Assembly (NCBI GenBank): GCA_964424455.1
Contig: CAYRJA010000068.1
Coordinates: forward strand, 1 to 16,705
DNA from: CAYRJA01 sp964424455
GTDB taxonomy: Bacteria > Bacteroidota > Bacteroidia > Chitinophagales > UBA10324
Length of the DNA: 16,705 bases
Reading direction: 5' to 3'
The notes under the pieces were generated by a model that ran no database searches, was not told the origin of the DNA, and worked only from the letters and a program-made list of their open reading frames with translations. This document shows, piece after piece, positions 1-5,768 of this stretch (position 1 is the first letter of the stretch; every line of letters starts with the position of its first letter). A program made the position numbers and the translations under genes.

Positions 1-130
1 GTATCGCTTCCAATGAACGCACTAAGGGTGATGATGGTGAGTACGACTGGGAACACTCTCGAAAAATCCGAAATCAGCTTTTAAGTTCTACATACACTGA
101 TGTAGCAGAATTGTTTGACGGAACACATCC
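1..130 (+). pseudogene. Truncated fragment of a C25 (gingipain-type) peptidase gene
   Basis: These 130 bases match 4441-4570 inside the intact C25 peptidase gene base for base except at six positions (56, 59, 68, 71, 92, 95). All six are third codon positions and all are synonymous, so the encoded peptide (ending in ELFDGTHP) is identical to about residues 381-424 of the intact protein. The similarity starts at the window edge, so more of this paralog may lie to the left. It stops abruptly at base 130, where repeat copy A begins; the reading frame then runs into the repeat and ends near 338. The piece holds neither the catalytic His nor the catalytic Cys of the family. It is the severed middle of a second peptidase gene, not a gene in its own right. 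Confidence 0.85.
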
Positions 131-240
131 CCGCTGGCGCAAGTGTTTTTCACTTGCACTGATAAAAAGTGTAGCTGAAAATAAATGTGAAAAACAGAAT
201 CAAGCAGTGTGTTACAGCAAACAAGGAGGGTCTCTGAAAA
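131..240 (+). repeat. Dispersed palindromic repeat, copy A
   Basis: First of three same-strand copies of a ~110 bp repeat (others at 771-863 and 3103-3211). It opens with CCGCTGGCGCAAG. A hairpin has arms at 137-145 (GCGCAAGTG) and 151-159 around a five-T loop, with one mismatch in this copy. A more diverged A-rich tail follows and ends near CTGAAAA. No ORF of its own is convincing. It abuts the broken peptidase fragment exactly. Confidence 0.85.
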
Positions 241-316
241 AGAAGACCCTCCGAGTACGGATACAATCCGGATTATTTGATTGCACCCGGTTGCAAACCG
301 AGCGCAACGGCGAAGG
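225..316 (+). other. Junction segment with three small inverted repeats
   Basis: Between repeat copy A and the epimerase fragment lie three perfect inverted repeats. One has 9 bp arms at 225-233 (GGAGGGTCT) and 244-252 and overlaps the tail of copy A. A second is CGGAT-ACA-ATCCG at 258-270. A third is CGGTT-GCA-AACCG at 288-300. No coding similarity is recognisable here, although frames are open. It looks like further repeat material separating two gene fragments. Function unknown. Confidence 0.5.
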
Positions 317-769
317 AATACGCCTCAATGGACGGTGATGGAACCCAACACCATTTACGGAATCAGCAAGCTGGCGGGAGAAAGATGGTGCGATTATTAT
401 TTTCAGAAAAGAAATTTAGATGTGCGCAGCGTTCGTTACCCCGGTTTAATCAGCTACAAAACTCCCGGCGGAGGCGGAACTACCGACTATGCTATTGATA
501 TTTATTTTGAAGCGAAGAAACATAAAGTGTATTCCTGTTTTCTTGCGGAGAGTACTACGCTTCCTATGATGTACATGCCCGATGCAATTCGCGCCACCAT
601 TGAACTGATGGAAGCTCCTGCTGAAAAGATACAAGTACGCTCTTCTTACAATATTGCTTCACTTAGTTTCTCACCAAAAGAGTTAGCTGAGTCCATTAAA
701 AAAATTATTCCTGATTTTGCTATCAAATATGCCCCTGACTTCCGTCAGAAGATTGCAGAGAATTGTCCC
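317..769 (+). pseudogene. Internal fragment of NAD-dependent epimerase / L-threonine 3-dehydrogenase-type gene
   Basis: About 151 codons in one open frame encode the middle of a short-chain-dehydrogenase-like epimerase most similar, from memory, to the L-threonine 3-dehydrogenase (extended SDR) of Bacteroidetes. Visible landmarks are the catalytic YxxxK as YGISK near the start, then SVRYPGLISYKT, PMMYMPDAIRATI and a C-terminal PDFRQKIAE. The N-terminal Rossmann half with the GxxGxxG NAD-binding loop is missing, and so is roughly the last 50 residues; intact family members are about 310-320 aa. The frame has no internal stops but also no plausible start, and it runs into repeat copy B, which adds ten foreign codons before a stop at 800-802. 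Both ends coincide with repeat material. An active enzyme is not expected. The exact subfamily is less certain than the fold. Confidence 0.8.
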
Positions 770-770
770 T

Positions 771-863
771 CCGCTGGCGCAAGTGTTTTTCACTTGCGCT
801 GACAAAATGAAATTAAAATAGAATCAAACAGTGTTATAATAAATACCACAGAGTTTCTGAAAA
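771..863 (+). repeat. Dispersed palindromic repeat, copy B
   Basis: Second copy of the repeat, with a perfect 9 bp hairpin: arms at 777-785 (GCGCAAGTG) and 791-799 (CACTTGCGC) around TTTTT. The first ~35 bases are nearly identical to copy A. The tail lacks about 17 bases relative to A and C, then realigns at AGAATCAAACAGTGT and at the terminal TTTCTGAAAA. It truncates the epimerase fragment on its left. Confidence 0.85.
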
Positions 864-1026
864 GGGACTTGGCAGATATGAGGAACTGTAAAAAAGATGG
901 ACAGTCGCACCTTAAAAAAACAAGCAACCTCACTTGCTCAAACACATCAACCCGTTCTATAACATTCCCATAATACCAATCCTGTTTCGCCTGTCTTGTT
1001 TGTTCGGGACTCAACAAAGTGTTCAT
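790..1026 (-). CDS. Possible small ORF downstream of the methyltransferase (doubtful)
   Basis: An ATG at 1026 opens a 78-residue frame 49 bases after the methyltransferase stop, preceded by a purine-rich GAAGGGAAAGAG stretch. The first ~37 residues (for example SPEQTRQAKQDWYYGN) have a normal protein composition. The remainder is hydrophobic, and its 3' end is read through repeat copy B in antisense. I do not recognise it. It may be the stub of a gene cut by the repeat, or chance. The segment 864-1075 holds nothing else convincing; a weak CAAG/CTTG stem followed by seven Ts on the minus strand near 914-935 could help end the R-M transcript. Confidence 0.25.
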   Translation of the reverse strand: MNTLLSPEQTRQAKQDWYYGNVIERVDVFEQVRLLVFLRCDCPSFLQFLISAKSLFRNSVVFIITLFDSILISFCQRK

Positions 1027-1075
1027 CTCTTTCCCTTCGTGCAAAACGAAAACTTAGCTATTACGGACAGTAGTT

Positions 1076-2317
1076 CTACTTCTTCATCGTTACAATATAT
1101 TCACAATTCATTGTCGTATTTTTTGCACCTGTCACATTTGACGGACTATTTTCTTTAGGCATTCTTTTACTTGGAATATTTCTGATTATAGTTTCGGTGT
1201 GTTTTAGTCCGTGCAATTCAAAAAACTTTGCTGTCGCAATGTCTGTAGGAAGTTCTTCGTCTTTTACTCGTCTGTTGCCTACAACATATACTACTGTCCC
1301 GCCTTTTACAACTGTCTTGGCAACATTTGAAATAGAAATTTTGTAGTCGTGATAAAAACTAATTACATCTAATGCTCGTTTTTCATCTTTATTTCCAATT
1401 TTTTCAATTTGTATATCAAGTTCTTTAACTCCAAACTTTTCAAATTCTTTTGCCCGTCTGCCCCCCATCAAATTATGGTCAACCTGACTTGCATCTTCAA
1501 GCCCTAACCATTGATTTGAAAGTCTTGAGAATTGTCCATAAGCAACTGTTGTTCTGCTGTCACCATAAGGTGGAGAAGTTACAATCAAATCAATGCTTTC
1601 ATCTTTGATAATTTTTTTCGGAATATCATTGATAGTATCAAAGTTGCACACTTGGTTTTTCTTTTGTGTTTTAACTTGTTCAATAAAATCTTTCAGTCCG
1701 TTCCTGTTTCTAAAAATCTTTCTTTCAAAAATTGCAAAGACATCGGGAGAAAATTTCTCTAACTGATTTCCTTTCATTCGCACAAGTTTAAACTCGCTGT
1801 TTTTCGTCAGTGATGCTTCACGAATTGTTTCGCTGAACGCAACCTTGAAAAAGTTTGTAACTTTTTCATCTTCTATTTTCTCAATGTAATGTTTAATTCT
1901 CGCTAAATCCTTTTTCACTTGTCCCGAAAACCAAAAATCAATGTTTGGAAAATCTGGAATAGGAACTGTTCCGTTTTTTATTCCAAACTTGTATTGAAAA
2001 ATATAATCGTTGAAGTCTTTTAAGTAAAAGTCCAAAACTTGTAATGGAATTACAGTTGATTTCGCTTTTGTGATTAGTCGTGCAAGTGGATTTATGTCAG
2101 TTGAAATTGTGTTGATGCCACGCAGATTTGCTTCAACTACCGATGTGCCTGTGCCGCAATATGGATCAAAAAGCACATCATTTTTTTTACCATAATTGTC
2201 AATAAGTCGTCCAGCGATTTGAGGTATCATCATTGCAGGATAATTGTGAAAACAATGAGTGAAAATTTTTGTGTTCGCTGTTCTGAAGTCCCATGAATTG
2301 TCAATGTATTTTTTCAT
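1076..2317 (-). CDS. Type II DNA methyltransferase (TSPPY class, probably N4-cytosine)
   Basis: This 413-residue enzyme should methylate the recognition site of the adjacent endonuclease, using S-adenosylmethionine. The SAM-binding motif I is DPYCGTGTS (residues 51-59), followed by an acidic motif in TDINPLA (73-79). The catalytic motif IV is TSPPYGDS (247-254). An S/TSPPY form is typical of N4-cytosine methyltransferases, which would fit the known chemistry of MvaI/BcnI systems, though N6-adenine cannot be excluded. The ~190 residues between motifs I and IV probably include the target-recognition region. The ATG at 2317 overlaps the TGA of the endonuclease gene as ATGA, implying translational coupling. 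The gene ends in Lys-Lys-stop at 1076 and looks intact. The sequence looks more AT-rich than the mutase gene at 5769-9149, as expected for a horizontally moving R-M system. Confidence 0.88.
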   Translation of the reverse strand: MKKYIDNSWDFRTANTKIFTHCFHNYPAMMIPQIAGRLIDNYGKKNDVLFDPYCGTGTSVVEANLRGINTISTDINPLARLITKAKSTVIPLQVLDFYLKDFNDYIFQYKFGIKNGTVPIPDFPNIDFWFSGQVKKDLARIKHYIEKIEDEKVTNFFKVAFSETIREASLTKNSEFKLVRMKGNQLEKFSPDVFAIFERKIFRNRNGLKDFIEQVKTQKKNQVCNFDTINDIPKKIIKDESIDLIVTSPPYGDSRTTVAYGQFSRLSNQWLGLEDASQVDHNLMGGRRAKEFEKFGVKELDIQIEKIGNKDEKRALDVISFYHDYKISISNVAKTVVKGGTVVYVVGNRRVKDEELPTDIATAKFFELHGLKHTETIIRNIPSKRMPKENSPSNVTGAKNTTMNCEYIVTMKK

Positions 2318-3003
2318 AAGAGTTTTGTTTTATCATTGAAACATTCAACTAAATTTTTTTCCTCAATACGAAATGCAGTTCCTCTGTTTCGGACTGCTTT
2401 ACCTTTTACAATGTGCATACGCAAATCCACAACAACGAAATCTTTTTGTATGAGTTTAAGTAGTCCAGTTTTGCTCGGATTTTTCAACAAGTATGCCTCA
2501 TTATAGTGAAATTCTTCTCTGTCATTTTTATCTCTGCGAGTGTTCGCAAGAACTAAAATCAGTTTCGGTAGTTTTGCTGCGAAATATTGCAACAACTTTG
2601 TTGCATCCCATTCAGCAATTAGAGTTTTGTCAGTGTGATACATTTGAAGTGATTGCTTCGTAACCTTCAAAAACAATCCTTGTGCGTTCGGTTTAACACG
2701 AACAAAGCATTTCAACGCTGTTCGTTTTTTACTGTCTTTGTAACCGTATTTTTTGAGAGTGTCTGCCTGTGATATTTTCCAAACGCCGCTATTGAAAGTA
2801 AACATTGTTACCAAAGTTGAAACATTCTTGCGTTTAGATTTCAGTTCAATTTTACCAAGGTCGGGAAGTTTGATATTGTTCTCTTTAATGCCAAGCAAAG
2901 TTTCAAGAGTGTAACCAATTCCAGTATTACTTTTTCGTTTTGATTTAATGAAACCTTGTTTCTCTACTGCTTTTAGTTTTGTCTTGAACTCTGATAATTT
3001 CAT
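2314..3003 (-). CDS. Type II restriction endonuclease, MvaI/BcnI family
   Basis: This 229-residue protein matches the MvaI/BcnI family of PD-(D/E)xK endonucleases, which cut within CCWGG or CCSGG as monomers. The N-terminal signature TGIGYTLETLLGIKENN (27-43) is followed by the catalytic core PDLGKIELK: D48, E53 and K55 give D-x4-E-x-K spacing. A conserved Glu (E34) lies in the helix before it. Length fits the family (about 230-250 aa). It starts at ATG 3003; the region before it has no Shine-Dalgarno, and TATCTTTA at 3022-3029 (minus strand) resembles a Bacteroidetes -7 box, but no -33 box lies at the right distance. It is the first gene of a two-gene operon with the methyltransferase. The exact specificity cannot be read from the sequence. 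Confidence 0.88.
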   Translation of the reverse strand: MKLSEFKTKLKAVEKQGFIKSKRKSNTGIGYTLETLLGIKENNIKLPDLGKIELKSKRKNVSTLVTMFTFNSGVWKISQADTLKKYGYKDSKKRTALKCFVRVKPNAQGLFLKVTKQSLQMYHTDKTLIAEWDATKLLQYFAAKLPKLILVLANTRRDKNDREEFHYNEAYLLKNPSKTGLLKLIQKDFVVVDLRMHIVKGKAVRNRGTAFRIEEKNLVECFNDKTKLL

Positions 3004-3102
3004 AATAAATATTTCCGTCCGTAAAGATATGTTTTGCGTTTGTTCTATCGTTCGTTTTTGTTACAAAAATTTGATAACGCACTGTCACCAAATAATTACC
3101 GC

Positions 3103-3211
3103 CCGCTGGCACAAGTGTTTTTCACTTACGCTGATAAGAAATGTAATTGAAAATAAAAATGAAAACAGAATTAAATAGTGTTACTGCTAAATACCTCAGA
3201 GTTTCCGAAAA
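3103..3211 (+). repeat. Dispersed palindromic repeat, copy C
   Basis: Third same-strand copy, aligning over its whole length with copy A. The hairpin arms (3109-3117 and 3123-3131) carry substitutions that weaken pairing, so this is the most eroded palindrome of the three. It lies about 100 bp upstream of the endonuclease start and about 90 bp upstream of the intact C25 peptidase, so copies B and C bracket the R-M pair. Just after it, 3237-3254 resembles a shortened version of the element at 5615-5694. Confidence 0.85.
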
Positions 3212-3299
3212 AGGGGAATTCCTCTTCTGCAGGGTTAATCCTGAGCGTGGATCTCAGCGCCTTCTTTCTATTTCCTAAGTTTGTATTATTCAGTTAGAT

Positions 3300-5606
3300 T
3301 TGCTTCACAATTTTTTATCATTCTTGAAAAAGATATTCTTTCCCCTTTTTCTTCTTTTGTTTCTGTGTTCAGTCGCCTTTTCTCAGCCGGTGATAATCAG
3401 CAGTGGAGAAAACACATCTGTCCGGTTAGTGTCTTCAACCGATAGAAACTCAGTGATTGAATTTGTTATGGGAAAAATTTTCTTAGTCAAAGTACAAACC
3501 TCTGCAGGGATTAAATATAAAGTTGAACTGAACGATGCCACTCCTATCCTGAAAAAGGGCGCTCCTGATTTACCTAAACTTACTTCTTCATTAATTATTC
3601 CCGACGAAGGACTGATGCAGGTAAATGTGATTAGTTCTTCTTTTACTGATTATGAAAATATTTCTATTGCACCTTCAAAAGGTTCACTTACCCGCAACAC
3701 AGATACTGCAAAGATACCTTTTACTTACGGAGACGAATATTCAACAAACGGATTTTTCCCTCAGCAAACTGTAACACTTCGTGATCCCTACATTCTCCGC
3801 GACTGGCGCGGACAAACGGTAGTGGTGAATCCGGTGCAATACAATCCTGTTACAAAAGTGCTTCGCGTGTATGATAATATTACAGTGGAAATAAAACAGA
3901 TTTCTCAAGGCGCTGTGGTAACAAATCCTTTTTTAAGAACAGAATCTGCGTTGCCCAACAATTACTTCTCGGATATTTACAAGAAGCAATTTATTAATTT
4001 TAGTAACCGCGAAGAACAATCAAGATACATTCCTGTAACAGAAGAAAACAGAATGTTGATTATCTGCTATGGACCTTTTATGAGTACAATGTCATCGTTC
4101 GTTGAATGGAAGCGGCAGGAAGGAATTTATGTTGACATGGTTGATGTGAAAACACTGGGTACTCGCGGTTCAATTAAAGAGTATGTGGCAGAATATTATC
4201 ATTCAAACAATCTTACTTATCTGCTTTTAGTAGGCGATGCGGCACAGGTTCCACCAAGTATTACCGGTGCAGGAACTTCCGATAATAATTATGGATACAT
4301 TGTTGGCAATGACCATTATCCTGACATTTTTGTAGGAAGATTTTCTGCCGAAAATACCGACCAGTTGCAAACACAGATTGACCGCACACTTGCTTATGAA
4401 AAATATCCTGTTACAGGCAACTGGCTCAAACATGGCGTATGTATCGCTTCCAATGAACGCACTAAGGGTGATGATGGTGAGTACGACTGGGAACATTCCC
4501 GAAAAATTCGTAATCAGCTTTTAAGTTCTACCTATACTGATGTAGCAGAATTGTTTGACGGAACACATCCCGATGGAGTGGATGCTCCCAGCAATCCGAA
4601 AACAGGTGACTTATTAAAAGTATTAAATGATGGTGTTTCAGTTATGAATTACACAGGTCACGGTAATGTAAATGTTATACTGACTTCCGGTTTTACCAAC
4701 ACAAGCATCCGACAACTGAACAATGCAAATAAACTTCCATTTGTGTGGATAGTCGGTTGCCAAACCGGAAATTTTTCTGGTAATGAATGTTTTTCAGAAG
4801 TGCTGATGCACTCTAAAGATGTAAATGGACAACCTATTGGTTCCATAGCTAATTTCTGCTCTACCATTGATCAGTATTGGGATGAGCCGATGGAGGCACA
4901 GGATATGTTCAACACTATACTTACCGATAAAAATATTTCATCTCGTGTTCTTCGCACCTTCGGTGGAATTTCTTTTAACGGATGTATAAGTATGAATGAT
5001 AAGTACGGAGAAACCGGATTTGATATGACCGATACATGGGTTTGTTTCGGCGATCCTTCCCTTCTTGTGCGAACAGATATTCCTGAAAAAATAACTGCTG
5101 CACTCACTCCGTTTATTAATTCGGATATTACCTCTTTTCATGTTTCCTGTAACACTGAAAATGCACTGGTATGTCTGTATTCAGAAGGGGGAATTATTGG
5201 TACAGGAAAAACTTCAGCAGGAGGTGTTACAGTTAATCTGAATACTCCTCTAAGCGCTACTACCAATGAAATATTGGTTACCATTACTTCATTCAACAAA
5301 ATTCCTTATCAGGCAAGAATCCCATTGATAACTAACCGGAACAATACAAATGCGTTCAATGTATATCCCAATGTTATTAATACCGGATATGCAACCATTT
5401 CTTATCAGGTAGTCAGTAATGATTTAATCTCGTTGAGACTTTACAATACTATAGGGCAAGTGGTAAAAACTTTCTCAAACAGAGAAGAACAACCCGCAGG
5501 AATTTATAATTATGAAATTGACAGAACAAATTTATCGTCGGGTATTTATATCGTAGAACTTACGGTAGGTGAATCCAGGTACTATAAGAATGTAATAGTG
5601 AATTAA
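3300..5606 (+). CDS. Secreted C25 (gingipain-type) cysteine peptidase with T9SS sorting domain
   Basis: This 768-residue protein has a signal peptide (1-28, KK then a long Phe/Leu core, cleavage after AFS). A propeptide-like region (about 30-240) follows, then a C25 catalytic domain (about 245-590). The likely catalytic dyad is His454 in NYTGHGN and Cys487 in VGCQTGN; the 33-residue spacing is that of gingipain R. An Ig-like segment (about 595-675) and a T9SS sorting domain (about 684-768, from FNVYPNV to GIYIVEL and KNVIVN) complete it. It should be exported through the Sec and T9SS pathways and act on the cell surface or outside the cell. The start is a TTG: an in-frame TAA at 3276-3278 rules out upstream starts, and TTG 3300 gives the whole signal peptide. 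The 1-130 fragment is a broken paralog. Confidence 0.9.
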   Translation: MLHNFLSFLKKIFFPLFLLLFLCSVAFSQPVIISSGENTSVRLVSSTDRNSVIEFVMGKIFLVKVQTSAGIKYKVELNDATPILKKGAPDLPKLTSSLIIPDEGLMQVNVISSSFTDYENISIAPSKGSLTRNTDTAKIPFTYGDEYSTNGFFPQQTVTLRDPYILRDWRGQTVVVNPVQYNPVTKVLRVYDNITVEIKQISQGAVVTNPFLRTESALPNNYFSDIYKKQFINFSNREEQSRYIPVTEENRMLIICYGPFMSTMSSFVEWKRQEGIYVDMVDVKTLGTRGSIKEYVAEYYHSNNLTYLLLVGDAAQVPPSITGAGTSDNNYGYIVGNDHYPDIFVGRFSAENTDQLQTQIDRTLAYEKYPVTGNWLKHGVCIASNERTKGDDGEYDWEHSRKIRNQLLSSTYTDVAELFDGTHPDGVDAPSNPKTGDLLKVLNDGVSVMNYTGHGNVNVILTSGFTNTSIRQLNNANKLPFVWIVGCQTGNFSGNECFSEVLMHSKDVNGQPIGSIANFCSTIDQYWDEPMEAQDMFNTILTDKNISSRVLRTFGGISFNGCISMNDKYGETGFDMTDTWVCFGDPSLLVRTDIPEKITAALTPFINSDITSFHVSCNTENALVCLYSEGGIIGTGKTSAGGVTVNLNTPLSATTNEILVTITSFNKIPYQARIPLITNRNNTNAFNVYPNVINTGYATISYQVVSNDLISLRLYNTIGQVVKTFSNREEQPAGIYNYEIDRTNLSSGIYIVELTVGESRYYKNVIVN

Positions 5607-5614
5607 ACACCAAC

Positions 5615-5694
5615 GTGTCATCCAGAGCGTAGCGAAGTATCTGCCTGAACAGAGTACTCCTGTAACAATAGATTCCTCTGTGCCGGAATAACAG
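5615..5694. repeat. Degenerate imperfect inverted repeat (GTGTCATCC ... GGAATAACA)
   Basis: Ten bases after the C25 stop, the left end GTGTCATCCAGAGCGTAGCG resembles a widespread intergenic element of Bacteroidetes beginning TGTCATCCTGAGCG. The right end (5670-5694) is an imperfect inverted counterpart. A shortened relative occurs at 3237-3254. Pairing is poor, so this is an eroded copy. It may form a weak stem in the C25 transcript's 3' region. Confidence 0.4.
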
Positions 5695-5768
5695 AACAAA
5701 CAAATAGTCAGAGAAGAGAGTATCGGGTATTCACTCTTAGTTTGCTTTAATTAAATTTACCCTCTGAA

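Noticed and set aside
131..240. Repeat hairpins as integron attC sites with the gene fragments as cassettes
   Set aside because: No RYYYAAC/GTTRRRY core sites, no integrase, and the enclosed genes lack starts or point the other way.
111..338. 75-codon ORF as a small gene
   Set aside because: It is the tail of the peptidase fragment reading through repeat copy A and the junction segment; it has no start of its own.
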